Origin: Planctomycetota bacterium | GTDB lineage: Bacteria > Planctomycetota > UBA1135 > GCA-002686595 | Reading direction: 5' to 3' | Assembly: GCA_029259635.1 (NCBI GenBank) | Contig: JAJDEU010000017.1 | Location: forward strand, 1 to 47,781 | Length of the DNA stretch: 47,781 nt | Shown here: positions 35,952 to 45,393 of the stretch, in pieces | Position numbering within the stretch: the stretch's first letter is position 1 | Layout of the letters: each line of letters opens with the position of its first letter | Made by a program: the position numbers and the translations under genes | Notes under the pieces: generated by a model | Seen by the model: the letters and a program-made list of their open reading frames with translations, nothing else | What the model was told of the DNA's origin: nothing | Database searches by the model: none

Positions 35952-37001
35952 ATGCAGATTTCCGAGATCCAGGTCGACGGTTACGAAAAAGTGGTTCGTT
36001 GCCGCGACGACAACTCGGGTCTTCACGCGATCATCGCCGTGCATGACACGACCCTCGGTCCCGCTCTTGGCGGAATGCGCATGTTGCCCTATGCCTCGGA
36101 GGATGAGGCGCTGTTCGATGTGCTGCGGCTCTCGCGCGGCATGACGTTCAAGTCAGCGGTCGCGGAGACCGGACTCGGCGGTGGCAAGTCGGTCATTATC
36201 GGTGATCCGAAGACGCAGAAATCGCCGGAGCTCTTCCACGCCATGGGCAAGTTTGTGGACAGCCTGGGCGGCAAGTACATCACCGCAGAAGATATGAACA
36301 TCGGGATTCCGGATCTCGAAATCGTCAAGCAAGAGACGCGTTGGGTGACCGGCTTGTCGCGCGACTCGGGAAGCTCGGGCAACCCCTCGCCTTACACCGC
36401 TCGCGGTTGTCTGCAGGGAATTCGCGCTGTCCTCGAGACCCTTCACGGCGTGGACACTTTCGTCGATCGACACGTCGTCATTCAGGGCGTCGGTGCCGTC
36501 GGCGGTGGACTTGCGGTGCTCCTGAAAGAAGCGGGCGCGAAGGTCACGATTTGCGATATCAATGAAGCGCGCGTGGCGGAGCTCAGCAAAGAGCACGGCT
36601 TCGATGCGGTTGACGACGCCAAGCACCTCGATGTCGAGTGCGACGTGTACGCGCCTTGCGCGCGCGGTGCCGGCATCAATGATGACACCATCCCGCGCCT
36701 GCGCTGCAAAGCCGTCGCGGGCAGCGCGAACAACGTTCTGCTTGAGCCGCACCACGCGGATGACCTGCGCTCTCGCGGGATTCTCTACGCGCCGGACTAC
36801 GTGATCAACGCGGGCGGAATCATCAACGTCGCAGTCGAGCTACTCCCCGGTGGGTACGACGAGGGCGAGGCTTGCCGTCGTATTGACCGAATCTACGACA
36901 ACCTGAAGTTGCTCTTCGAGATCTCCGAACGCGAAGACATCTCCACCCGGGAAGCCTCCCAGCGCCTCGCCGAGAAACGAATCGCCGAAGGCCGTAAGTA
37001 A
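35952..37001 (+). CDS. Leucine (Glu/Leu/Phe/Val) dehydrogenase
   Basis: This 349-aa protein matches leucine dehydrogenase in length and motifs: ALGGMRM near 39-44, catalytic lysines K67 (GMTFKSA) and K79 (GLGGGKS), and the NAD-binding motif GVGAVGGGL near 179-187. It would deaminate branched-chain amino acids to 2-oxo acids with NAD+, feeding branched-chain catabolism or iso-branched fatty acid synthesis. AGGAG stands about 11 bases before the ATG. About 290 bp separates it from the divergent helicase gene, enough for two promoters. It nearly abuts the convergent kinase gene (10 bp). Confidence 0.95.
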   Translation: MQISEIQVDGYEKVVRCRDDNSGLHAIIAVHDTTLGPALGGMRMLPYASEDEALFDVLRLSRGMTFKSAVAETGLGGGKSVIIGDPKTQKSPELFHAMGKFVDSLGGKYITAEDMNIGIPDLEIVKQETRWVTGLSRDSGSSGNPSPYTARGCLQGIRAVLETLHGVDTFVDRHVVIQGVGAVGGGLAVLLKEAGAKVTICDINEARVAELSKEHGFDAVDDAKHLDVECDVYAPCARGAGINDDTIPRLRCKAVAGSANNVLLEPHHADDLRSRGILYAPDYVINAGGIINVAVELLPGGYDEGEACRRIDRIYDNLKLLFEISEREDISTREASQRLAEKRIAEGRK

Positions 37002-37011
37002 CGCGCGCGCG

Positions 37012-38070
37012 TTACTCCTTGCGCAAGAACTTGATCAGGTCGTCTTCGAGCTCACTCAACCCGTAGTCCGGGACGGTGAGGCAGCAGTAGACGATGCGAG
37101 CCAGCTCTTCCGGCGTGTTCGGATTCAGATCCCGCGGGGGCGGGTAGCTGAGGAAGTAAGACAGCGACAAGCGCTCGATCTCGCCCCCTTGTTCGCGACC
37201 GGCGTAGGGCCACGGCACCTCGTCGAAGGGGAGAGTCCCGGTCAGGATCTCGTACAGCATCACGCCGATCCCCATCACGTCCGCTTTCTGACTCTGAAGA
37301 ATCAGCGGGTTGTAGTGAGGCGTGGTTGAGATCATGCCGCGCTCGGTATCGCGCAAGGCCGGATCGATCATCACGACACTGCCGGAGGGCTTGATGATGA
37401 TGTTCTCGGGCTTGAGGTCGCCGTGATAAGCGAGCTGGCCCTTCTTCTCGAGCTTCTTCAGCGCCCGAATGATCGACAGGAACCAGTTGAGGCGAATGCC
37501 CTCCAGGCGGCGGATCTTCTCGCGCAGCGTTTTGCCGCGAACGAAGTCCATCGCGATGATCGGGCGCCCCTCGTGCTCGAACACTTCGCGCACACTGACC
37601 AAGTTCTGGTGCTTCGAACCCTGGAGCATGTCCGCTTCGTGACGAATGAGCTCGTCGATCTCGTGCAGGTCGAGGAAATCGATGCGCACGCCTTCGTTGC
37701 GCATGAAGATCGCCTCGCCCGGAGTCTCGTCGGGGCTGATCCAATCGGGGGAACGCTTGCTCGTGATTTCGAGGAAGCGCGTGATGTATCGCCCGCCCCC
37801 TGCGACGTCGCCCACTTTAAGAGCGACCTTCGCACCCGCCTCGTCCTCCGCGAGGTAGATGCAAGCAAAGCCGCCACGGGCCAGAAATTCGGTAACTCGA
37901 TAGGTGCCGATGTACTCGCCGGTCTGAAGCCTGATCATGAGATAGGGGTCGAACTCTTCGGGGAAAGTGAGGGAGAGGTCGGGGGCCGAATGCCTTCCTG
38001 AGTTCCTTCTTTCGATCCCCGACGCCTTGTGGCATGAGCCCGATTCGGGCGGGCGGGCGATCACGGTCAT
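37012..38070 (-). CDS. Serine/threonine protein kinase, single domain
   Basis: This 352-aa kinase may start at the ATG at 38070, or at 37938 (308 aa), just before the kinase fold. The Gly loop ARGGFACIY (64-72), the ATP lysine K85 (VALK), the helix-C Glu E145, and the catalytic loop HGDLKPEN (216-223) are present. The DFG motif is changed to DPA (236-238). An insertion of about 45 residues lies between K85 and helix C. There is no transmembrane or sensor domain. With the metal-binding Asp kept, activity is still possible. The target is unknown. Confidence 0.88.
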   Translation of the reverse strand: MTVIARPPESGSCHKASGIERRNSGRHSAPDLSLTFPEEFDPYLMIRLQTGEYIGTYRVTEFLARGGFACIYLAEDEAGAKVALKVGDVAGGGRYITRFLEITSKRSPDWISPDETPGEAIFMRNEGVRIDFLDLHEIDELIRHEADMLQGSKHQNLVSVREVFEHEGRPIIAMDFVRGKTLREKIRRLEGIRLNWFLSIIRALKKLEKKGQLAYHGDLKPENIIIKPSGSVVMIDPALRDTERGMISTTPHYNPLILQSQKADVMGIGVMLYEILTGTLPFDEVPWPYAGREQGGEIERLSLSYFLSYPPPRDLNPNTPEELARIVYCCLTVPDYGLSELEDDLIKFLRKE

Positions 38071-38421
38071 TTCTGCACCCCGCTGCCGATTCGGCCCGTT
38101 CCCCGCGCAAAAGATCGCGGTAGGAAGTCTCTAATAGCAGCAGCCCCTAAAAGCACGACTTACGGCGATCAATGCCGACGGATTCCGGAGCCCAGGTCGA
38201 GTCGCGAGCCCCGTTTCTCACCTGTGAGGGGCATGGAAAAAATGTCCGTGTGCGCGAAAAAATATTGCGAACTACTAGGTCGAACTCGTTCATCGAATGG
38301 AGTTGCCCTGTGAGCCCGACGCAATCATTGAAGACCCAACGGCTGTCCTCGCTCTAGCGCTCCCGGCACAACGTCTCAACAGCGGAGCCGTCCTCGCTCC
38401 CATCGAGACGACTCGGTCTCG
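38071..38421. other. 351-bp intergenic region without a gene
   Basis: It holds the upstream region of the kinase gene and the downstream region of the minus-strand lipoprotein gene. A 6-bp hairpin (CGAGAC/GTCTCG, 38404-38421) lies directly after the lipoprotein stop but has no U-run. An AT-rich patch with six A's occurs at about 38256-38265. The open frame at 38297-38557 on the plus strand lacks coding character and overlaps the lipoprotein gene. I see no RNA gene. Confidence 0.5.
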
Positions 38422-38859
38422 CTACGCTCCGTCGCCGACAGGCAGCTGGCCCTTCAACCCGACTTCGCGAATGACCACCTCGCCCGCAGCTTCCAAGATC
38501 TGCCCCGCGCCGGTCGCGATGCTGCCGGACCCGAGCCACTTCGCTTCTTCTTCGTGAGGTTCAAAGGCCCACGCCCGGCCCATGGAGTCGATCATTCCGA
38601 CGTCCTGATGCCACTCGTTCCGAACGCTGAAGAAGCTGTCCGCTTTCGACTCGAACAGAACGACGGAACCGATCACGACTCCATCTGCGACGACCTCCCA
38701 CATGCGCGCTGCTTGGGAGGAGCGGATCACCGGGTCTTCCCCGGCCTCGCGATGCTCTTCGGTCACGATGCAGGAGTGGAGCGAGAGCGCGATTAAGGCG
38801 CCGACAACGCCCGCACCCGCCGTCGAGCCCATCGTCCGAAACCTTTCGAGTGCTTTCAT
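38422..38859 (-). CDS. Hypothetical lipoprotein
   Basis: This 145-aa protein starts at the ATG at 38859; a Met at residue 10 is an alternative. A hydrophobic segment (about 13-29) ends in LSLHSC, a plausible lipobox with Cys30. The mature part is a small beta-rich domain with an acidic stretch and no known motif. It lies 13 bp downstream of the YfhO-type membrane protein gene on the same strand, so the two are probably cotranscribed. No family recognised. Confidence 0.7.
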   Translation of the reverse strand: MKALERFRTMGSTAGAGVVGALIALSLHSCIVTEEHREAGEDPVIRSSQAARMWEVVADGVVIGSVVLFESKADSFFSVRNEWHQDVGMIDSMGRAWAFEPHEEEAKWLGSGSIATGAGQILEAAGEVVIREVGLKGQLPVGDGA

Positions 38860-38872
38860 TGCGAGTCGTGTC

Positions 38873-41110
38873 TCACGCGCAAGGGCCGGAGAGTCGTTGG
38901 TCTTGCATCGGCTTTCGCGAGCGAATCAGTAAGAGAAGAGCTGTAATCGATCCGGCCGCCGCAAGCCACAGCCCGACGCGAATACTGGCCGGGTCGTGAA
39001 TCATCTCAATCTTCGAAGCTCCCGCATCGACGAAGACGCCGCGCAGGGAGTGGTCTGCGCGTTGGATGGGCACGCGCTCGCCGTTGACGAGCGCAATCCA
39101 CCCCGGGTCCCAAGCGTCGGCGAGAATGACCATGCCCGGTGAATCGAGCTCCGCATTCATCACCACCCGTCGAGGCTCATACGTCTCGATCTCGACATCC
39201 CCTTTCACCGGCCCTTCCACAGGCCGATCGGCGGTCTTCACGCCGCTCTTCTTCTCGAGCACCGCGACGGAGGGATCGAATTCGGGGGCGCCCAGGTAAG
39301 CCAGTCGCTCTTGCTTGTCCTCGATGACCAGGGTCTCTCGCGCGACGGTCGCCCTCGGAAGAACGCCCGGGTTCTCGTAGATCCGAACCGGTCCATCGAG
39401 AACGAGCCGAAGCGGAGCGGGCAACTCGCCATCCGCGAGCACGTACTTCACGTTCAAGAGGTTCCACAGCGGAACGGCTCGGTCGAACCACGGAATCTCT
39501 TTGATCGAAAACTCGCGCTCTTCCGCCGTCGTGAGCAAGCCGATGAGCTCTGCCATCGTTCGATACTCAATGGCGTCGTAACCGGTCAGAAGATCGATTC
39601 CGTAGAACAGGTTGGCGTTTGGAATCAAGATCGAAGCGTCTTGGCCGAGCACGCGAAACCGGTCGGCATCCGCTCGCAAGAAGTCGGTGACCCGCGTCTC
39701 CGGGAGAAAGGTCGGCGAACTCCGCTCAATCGCGGGGTTGTAGCCGAATCCCCAGGTTCCGAGCTCAAGCGCGACGATCAAGCAAGCGGTGCTGCCAACG
39801 ATTTTGGCAAGCCGTTGATGGTGGCGAAGGCGGCGCAGGAGCTGATCCAGTCCGACAGACCCGAGGACGGAGAGCGAGAGTGCGACGAGCAGGAAGAAGC
39901 GGAACAGCTTGGAGCTCTTGACGAGCGGCACCGAGCGCATGGCCTCATAGAAAGGCGGGACCTGGCAGGCGACCAGCAGTGCGAACAGCCCGAGTCCGGC
40001 AAAGAACCAGGTGCGCTTTTCGCGGCGGGCGAGAAAGAGCGCGAGTGCGGACAGGACCAAGACGAGTCGACCGACCCAGCCACCGACGAGCTCCTGATAG
40101 TTGAGGTGGTGCCCGAGTGGGCCGACATAGTCGCCACTTTGCGGATGACCGGAGAGGTCGGGTGCGAAGAGAAAGCGCAGGGCGGAGAGCGGTTCGACGG
40201 AAGCCACCAAGTCGCGCTTGGTTGAGATGTGGGCGCCCTGACTCACGCTCATATAGTCGAAGAAGGGCAGCAGCAGCGGCATGGCGATGGCGAGGCCGAG
40301 CAGGCCGGCGCTCGCAAGTTGCACCAGGCCTCGCTTGCTCAGTCGGGACTGCGCGAGTCCTTCGCCGATGGGAACGCACAAGCGGAAGAGCACGTAGAGA
40401 CCGAAGCCGATCAAGACGTGAGCGGCCGTCTGCAGGTGGCCGCCCAGGAACACGAGCGCGACGATCGGTGCCATCGCGCCGATCAAACGATGGGAACTGC
40501 CGCGGGCGGCGCGCTCGACGAAGTAGAAAAGCAGCGGCAAGAACATCGACACTTGCGAGTGTGGATGGTTCAGCCAGACGATGGAGAATCCGCACAGGGC
40601 GAACGCGACTGCGCCGAGGGTTGCTGCGAGACGCGCGAGGCCGAGCTCGCGCAGAAACAGCAGCATGAAGAGGCCGGTCAGCGTGATGCGGAGCCAGGCG
40701 CTCCAGGCGTGATAGTGCCAGCTCGGGAAGGCGAAGTAGATCCAGTTGAGCGGCCAGAACAAGCCGCCGGTGGGCCCGGCTGCGACCGGCTGTCCGGCGT
40801 AGTTGTGCGGGTTCCAGAGCGGCAGTTCACCAGCGGCGATGCGCTCCTCGAAGAACTTTAGAACCGGGAGCATGACCAGCGACTGATCGAGCAGCAGTTC
40901 GTTCGAGGCGCGAAAGTCACTCGGAGCCTCTGACGCCCAGGGCTCGAACAGAGCGAGAGCGTCGATCTGGGTGAGGATCTTCCCTCCGAACAGAGAGTCG
41001 TGCAGAAAGCCGCCCGCGACGAGCGCGAGGAACAGAACCGCGGGCGCGAGTCCCCATCGATTCGCGCGCTCTTTCGGACCGTCGCCGGCCGTGTCGGGGA
41101 GTTCTGCCAT
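38873..41110 (-). CDS. YfhO-family polytopic membrane protein (GT-C glycosyltransferase-like)
   Basis: This 745-aa protein starts at the ATG at 41110; the frame is open to 41149. The first helix (about 19-38) is followed by an acidic loop (TQIDALALFEPW) and PLWNPHNYAGQPVAAGP. This is the YfhO pattern with its conserved 'LWNPYxxxGxP' block. Around twelve helices follow, then a soluble beta-rich domain (about 480-710), then a last helix near the C-terminus. In Firmicutes YfhO glycosylates teichoic acids; in Gram-negative bacteria the role is unknown, probably envelope polysaccharide or glycoprotein modification. Confidence 0.85.
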   Translation of the reverse strand: MAELPDTAGDGPKERANRWGLAPAVLFLALVAGGFLHDSLFGGKILTQIDALALFEPWASEAPSDFRASNELLLDQSLVMLPVLKFFEERIAAGELPLWNPHNYAGQPVAAGPTGGLFWPLNWIYFAFPSWHYHAWSAWLRITLTGLFMLLFLRELGLARLAATLGAVAFALCGFSIVWLNHPHSQVSMFLPLLFYFVERAARGSSHRLIGAMAPIVALVFLGGHLQTAAHVLIGFGLYVLFRLCVPIGEGLAQSRLSKRGLVQLASAGLLGLAIAMPLLLPFFDYMSVSQGAHISTKRDLVASVEPLSALRFLFAPDLSGHPQSGDYVGPLGHHLNYQELVGGWVGRLVLVLSALALFLARREKRTWFFAGLGLFALLVACQVPPFYEAMRSVPLVKSSKLFRFFLLVALSLSVLGSVGLDQLLRRLRHHQRLAKIVGSTACLIVALELGTWGFGYNPAIERSSPTFLPETRVTDFLRADADRFRVLGQDASILIPNANLFYGIDLLTGYDAIEYRTMAELIGLLTTAEEREFSIKEIPWFDRAVPLWNLLNVKYVLADGELPAPLRLVLDGPVRIYENPGVLPRATVARETLVIEDKQERLAYLGAPEFDPSVAVLEKKSGVKTADRPVEGPVKGDVEIETYEPRRVVMNAELDSPGMVILADAWDPGWIALVNGERVPIQRADHSLRGVFVDAGASKIEMIHDPASIRVGLWLAAAGSITALLLLIRSRKPMQDQRLSGPCA

Positions 41111-41300
41111 AAGCGTCTGGAGTATAGGGGGCGGAAGCCTCAGTCCCATTGCCTCTCGGCGGCGAACCTCGGGGCGCTCGGCTGCTCGCCGGGGACCTCA
41201 CTGAATCCAATATCCCACTCCCGGCAGCGAGAACGGAACCCGACCAACGGGATCGCTCGACATCTCGATCGCGCTGATCACAGGCCATCGGCGGGCGGTT

Positions 41301-42212
41301 ATGATTTTCTCCGTGAATACCACCGAACTGGACAGCTTTCGCGAGGCGGGAAAGATTGCTGGCGAGTGCCGCGAATGGGCGCGCGCAAACATCAAGCCCG
41401 GCGTGAAAGTGCGCGACATCCTCGAGACCGTCGAGACGATGATCCGAGAGCGCGGCGCGCATCCCGGCTTCCCGGCGCAATCGAGCCGAAACCACATCGC
41501 GGCGCACTATTGCTCGGCGCCCAGCGACGAGCTCACCTACGAAGTGGGGGACTGCGTCAAGGTCGACATCGGCGTGCACGTCGACGGCTACATCGGCGAC
41601 ACGGCCTGCTCCGTCGATCTGTCCGAAGACGGGCGCTGGGGCAAGCTCATCGGGGCTTCCGCCGACGCGCTCTCGGCCGCGATTAACACCGTGGGCGCCG
41701 GCGTGCCTGTGGGTGAAGTGGGGGCCGCGATCGAGCGCACGATCGTCGGCGCTGGATTCCAACCGGTTCGCAACCTGACCGGCCACGGCCTCGCCCGCTG
41801 GAAAGTTCACACCGCTCCTCAAATCCCCAACTACGCGGATCCCGGCGGAGGCAAGCTCCGGACGGATATGATCATCGCGATCGAGCCCTTCGCCAGCACG
41901 GGTCGGGGACATATCCGGGAGAAGGGCAAAGCCGAAGTCTTCATGATGGTTCGACCGCCTAAGAAAGCGAAGGGCCTCGACCGGACCGTGCTCCGTGAAA
42001 TCGAGTCTTGGCGCGGTCTGCCGATCGCTCGCCGCTACTTCGAGGGCTTCGACCAGGAGGCGGTTGAGAACACGATCGCCAAATTATCGAGGCAGGGCTC
42101 CTTGATGCGCTACCCGCCTTTGGTCGAAGAAGATCAGGTCATGGTGGCTCAAACCGAGCACACTATGCATATCGGAGTTGACGGCGTTGAGATTCTCACC
42201 GCTGTGACCTGA
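41301..42212 (+). CDS. Type II (archaeal-like) methionine aminopeptidase
   Basis: This 303-aa enzyme removes N-terminal Met from new proteins. It has the pita-bread fold ligands at type II spacing: D89 (KVDIG), D100 (IGDTA), H162 (NLTGHGL), E195 (IAIEPF) and E286 (QTEHT). Between H162 and E286 there is the helical insertion of about 60 residues that marks type II enzymes. Bacteria usually carry type I (MAP); type II is normal in archaea and eukaryotes. No type I gene is in the window, so it is not known whether this is the only copy. A GTG at 41313 is an alternative start. Confidence 0.9.
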   Translation: MIFSVNTTELDSFREAGKIAGECREWARANIKPGVKVRDILETVETMIRERGAHPGFPAQSSRNHIAAHYCSAPSDELTYEVGDCVKVDIGVHVDGYIGDTACSVDLSEDGRWGKLIGASADALSAAINTVGAGVPVGEVGAAIERTIVGAGFQPVRNLTGHGLARWKVHTAPQIPNYADPGGGKLRTDMIIAIEPFASTGRGHIREKGKAEVFMMVRPPKKAKGLDRTVLREIESWRGLPIARRYFEGFDQEAVENTIAKLSRQGSLMRYPPLVEEDQVMVAQTEHTMHIGVDGVEILTAVT

Positions 42213-42287
42213 ATTCGATTCCCGGCTACTTTCTGACCCGAGTCGCTCGCATTTACTGCGCACGCGACCCGTTCGTGATCCTCCCCC

Positions 42288-43997
42288 GTGCGACTTGCTC
42301 TAGTTACGACCCCGGCCTCGGTGCGCTCAGGCATCGGAGACTACACGCGCCACCTGCTGCCCTACCTGCGGGAGCACATGGACGTGGAGATCTTCGTGCT
42401 CGCGAACCCCGGCCCCGACGAGCAGGTCGTCTCGCGTCTCGATCCCGACAAGTTCGATCGGATTCTCTACCAGCTCGGCAACGAGCTTCTGCACTCGTTC
42501 ATGCCCGCGATGATCCGCAGCATCGGCGGCGCAGTCATGCTCCACGACTGGATCCTGTTCGACATGTCGCTGCGCGCCTTTCCCGGCCTCGAGCGCGGTG
42601 GACTTAAAGGACACGCGCTCGCGCTGCGCGAAGGTGGCGTCGACGAGACCAAGATCTACGCGCGCAACTGGCTCGACCGCCGCGCACAACGCAGGACACC
42701 CGTCTCGAACCCTTCCGCCGATGTGCTCGACTCTCTGCCGGGCACCTTCCTCTTCGGATGGCATCCGGCTGAGGAAAACGGGCGCTGGTCCGGCGACAGC
42801 GGCATCCTTCGCATTCCCGCCGAGGGCGTCCGCGAAGTTTTCGTCACCGCTTCGGCCGATCCGGGCCAAACGATTGCCGTCCATATCGGAGGACAATCCA
42901 TTGCCACGCTCGCGTGTGCTTCTGGCGCTTCCTGGGGACGGATTGGCGGAGAGTTCGACGGCATCGATCACCCTCTGATCGCCGTGACAACGAGTCCCAT
43001 CGTCGTCACCCAAGAACAGCGTCAACACGGCGACACGCGTCGCCTGGGCTCCTTCGTCGAAAAGATCGAGTGGCGCGACGACGACGGCTGGCACGAGATC
43101 GACATGTCGCTTCCCACCGCCGTTCCCTGCGCGCCGGTCGGACTCTCGCGCGATCGCTTTCGCCTCTCGCTCAACCGCTCGGTCGTGCGCTTCGCCGACT
43201 CCTTCATCGTGCACTCGCGTTACGTGAAGGACCGCATCCTCGCTGAACGCAACGCCATTACGCCGATTGGAATCCTGCACCATGGAGCGGAAAAGCGCTG
43301 GCGTCTCGATGAGGATCGAGCCACCACGCGCGAGCAACTCGGCTTGCCGAAAGAGTGGTGGAACGACTTTCTGCTCGTCAGCTTTGGCGGCGTTCAACCG
43401 CACAAGCGAATCGACAAGGTCTATGCCGGTGTCGCGCGCGCTCGCGAGCAGAACAAGAACATTCGCCTCGTGATGGCCGGCGGTTGGACCGGCGAAGGCG
43501 TCAGTCCCGAAGAGCTCGCGCGCGCTCACGGTCTCGAAGGTTCCGTGCACCTAACCGGCTACCTCCCCGAGAAGGAAGCCTGGGACTGGATCCACGCGGG
43601 CAACACGAGCATCAACCTGCGCGGCCCGACCTCCGGCGGAACCTCCGGCGGCATCTTCCAATCGCTCGGCCTCGGGCGCTGCATCATCGCAACAGATGCC
43701 GCAGAACAGTCCGAATTGCCCAATTCGTGCACTCTCAAGGTTCCGCTCGGCAAGGGCGAAGTCGAGGCGATCGGCGATCACTTACTGGACCTCAGCCAAA
43801 ACGAAGAGCGCTGTCTCGAACTCGAACAAGCCGCGCGCACCTTCGTCGAGGAAGAGTGTCACTGGAGCGTGGTCGCCAAACAGTACGCCGAATACCTCGA
43901 CAACATGCCTCCGCCGCGCGGCAAGAAGAAGCTGTCGGTGATCGCGCGCGTGAAGCAAGAACTCGAAGCCCGCAAGGAACGCGAAAACGTGGGGTGA
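42288..43997 (+). CDS. Glycosyltransferase, GT4 family
   Basis: The 569-aa protein starts at the GTG at 42288. The N-terminal Rossmann part has SGIGDYTRHLLPYL, the usual opening of GT4 retaining glycosyltransferases. An insertion of about 150 residues (about 130-290) of beta type interrupts the fold. The C-terminal GT-B half has GGVQPHKRIDK and the donor-binding region GPTSGGTSGGIFQSLGLG, with the usual E of the ExFG motif not seen. A Lys/Arg-rich tail ends it. It probably builds a surface polysaccharide. The integron begins 165 bp downstream. Confidence 0.85.
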   Translation: MRLALVTTPASVRSGIGDYTRHLLPYLREHMDVEIFVLANPGPDEQVVSRLDPDKFDRILYQLGNELLHSFMPAMIRSIGGAVMLHDWILFDMSLRAFPGLERGGLKGHALALREGGVDETKIYARNWLDRRAQRRTPVSNPSADVLDSLPGTFLFGWHPAEENGRWSGDSGILRIPAEGVREVFVTASADPGQTIAVHIGGQSIATLACASGASWGRIGGEFDGIDHPLIAVTTSPIVVTQEQRQHGDTRRLGSFVEKIEWRDDDGWHEIDMSLPTAVPCAPVGLSRDRFRLSLNRSVVRFADSFIVHSRYVKDRILAERNAITPIGILHHGAEKRWRLDEDRATTREQLGLPKEWWNDFLLVSFGGVQPHKRIDKVYAGVARAREQNKNIRLVMAGGWTGEGVSPEELARAHGLEGSVHLTGYLPEKEAWDWIHAGNTSINLRGPTSGGTSGGIFQSLGLGRCIIATDAAEQSELPNSCTLKVPLGKGEVEAIGDHLLDLSQNEERCLELEQAARTFVEEECHWSVVAKQYAEYLDNMPPPRGKKKLSVIARVKQELEARKERENVG

Positions 43998-44162
43998 GGA
44001 GCCAAGAGGCTGCGACGGCCTCCACTCCGCATGCCAGCGATAGGCCTTGAACCGTTGTTCTTGGCCCTGGCGAAGAAGATGACCGACGTGCCGACGCTGT
44101 TTGTTTCTTCAATCACCATGGAATTCCGGTAACCAACAGCACACGGCGCCGGTCTGCTTGTC

Positions 44163-45206
44163 GTGGACTCCTCTCGAAAGCCCAGCTCCTCGGCGCCGGC
44201 TCACCTCTGCACTACCGCGCAGCCCGAACAGTGGGGCCCCTCCCTTCGCGACGCGTTCCGCTCCGAGATTCGTCTCCGCCACCTGAGCCAGAGCACCGAG
44301 AAGTCCTACGTCGCCTGGGTCCGCCGGTATCTCCGCTTCCACGAGTTCCAGCATCCCATTCGCCTGGGCAAACCCGAGGTCGAGCGTTTCCTGAGCCACC
44401 TGGCCGTCGAGGGCAAGGTCGCCGCTTCGACCCAGAACCAAGCGCTCGCGGCTCTCCTGTTCCTCTACAGAAACGTCCTCCACACGAAGCTCGACTGGCT
44501 CGACAACCTAGTGCGAGCCCGCCGGTCCCAGCACGTACCGATAGTCCTGTCCCGCGCCGAGGCGCGAGCCGTGCTCTCCGCCATGACCGGGCTTCCCAAG
44601 CTCCAGGCCCAATTGCTCTACGGTGCCGGCCTCCGCCTCCTCGAGTGCGCACGCCTTCGAGTCAAGGACCTCGACTTCGATGCCGGCCGACTGACCATCC
44701 GCGAGCCCAAGGGCGGCCGCGACCGCGTGGCACTCCTGCCTCGCTCCCTCCACGAGTCCCTCCGAGCTCAACTCGCGGTCGTCCAAGCCCTACACGCCAA
44801 GGACCTGACCCAGTGCGCCGGAAACGTCGAGCTCCCCGCCGCCTTCCGCCGCAAGAACCCAAGCGCCGAGAACCAACTCGCCTGGCAATGGCTCTTCCCC
44901 GCCACCCGAACCTACTGGCACGAACCGACAAAGCGCCACCGCCGTCACCACCTCCACCAGACCGTCACTCAACGCGCCGTCCGCTCCGCTGCCACCGCCG
45001 CCCAACTCACCAAGCGAATCACCTGCCACACCTTCCGCCACTCCTTCGCCACGCACCTGCTCGAATCCGGTACCGACATCCGAACCATCCAAGAGCTCCT
45101 CGGTCACCGCAGCGTCAAGACCACCATGATCTACACCCACGTCCTCAACCGAGGCCCCTTCGGCGTCCAAAGCCCCCTCGACCGAACCGACAATTCCCTC
45201 CCCTGA
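44163..45206 (+). CDS. intI: Integron integrase (IntI)
   Basis: This 347-aa tyrosine recombinase starts at a GTG at 44163. It has an N-terminal SAM-like core-binding domain (about 25-115) and a catalytic domain with R158 (GAGLRLLE), K173, H289 and R292 (CHTFRHSF), H315 (LLGHRSVK) and the nucleophile Y324 (MIYTHV). The extra alpha-I2 patch that is specific to IntI proteins is present: [12 protein letters not shown] (about 224-235) followed by WQWLFPA. This sets it apart from XerC/D. It would recombine attC with attI. It is transcribed toward the cassettes, not away from them. Codon use is very C-rich at third positions. Confidence 0.96.
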   Translation: MDSSRKPSSSAPAHLCTTAQPEQWGPSLRDAFRSEIRLRHLSQSTEKSYVAWVRRYLRFHEFQHPIRLGKPEVERFLSHLAVEGKVAASTQNQALAALLFLYRNVLHTKLDWLDNLVRARRSQHVPIVLSRAEARAVLSAMTGLPKLQAQLLYGAGLRLLECARLRVKDLDFDAGRLTIREPKGGRDRVALLPRSLHESLRAQLAVVQALHAKDLTQCAGNVELPAAFRRKNPSAENQLAWQWLFPATRTYWHEPTKRHRRHHLHQTVTQRAVRSAATAAQLTKRITCHTFRHSFATHLLESGTDIRTIQELLGHRSVKTTMIYTHVLNRGPFGVQSPLDRTDNSLP

Positions 45207-45310
45207 CGCTCCCAACCACTCCCACTACATCGACCCGCAGAATCGCCAAAGAACGAAACCAACCAAGCCCTGGACCCCTACCATCATCACTCCCCCCAAA
45301 TTACCCAGAC

Positions 45311-45362
45311 CCGATAACATGACCCCTCCCGTTATCCAGACCCTCAGAATCAATAGTTAGAC
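45311..45362 (+). other. Candidate attI site
   Basis: GTTAGAC at 45356-45362 fits the GTTRRRY recombination core and is the last such core before the first cassette gene. Upstream, GATAAC (45313-45318) and GTTATC (45331-45336) form an inverted pair with 12 bp between. The site lies about 150 bp after the integrase stop. No further attC-like palindrome is found between it and the integrase, so this boundary is the best candidate. The exact extent is a guess. Confidence 0.6.
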
Positions 45363-45393
45363 AGACACGCCGAATCACCGAGAAAGTGACCCA

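Noticed and set aside
38297..38557. Plus-strand 86-aa frame in the 38-kb gap
   Set aside because: It lacks a ribosome binding site, has a non-coding composition and is antisense to the lipoprotein gene.
43859..44119. Minus-strand frame with TNSVGTSVIFF and KNNGSRP text between the GT4 and integrase genes
   Set aside because: Most of it is antisense to the GT4 gene and I could not tie it to a family. The part in the intergenic 43998-44162 might be an old cassette remnant, but the evidence is too thin.
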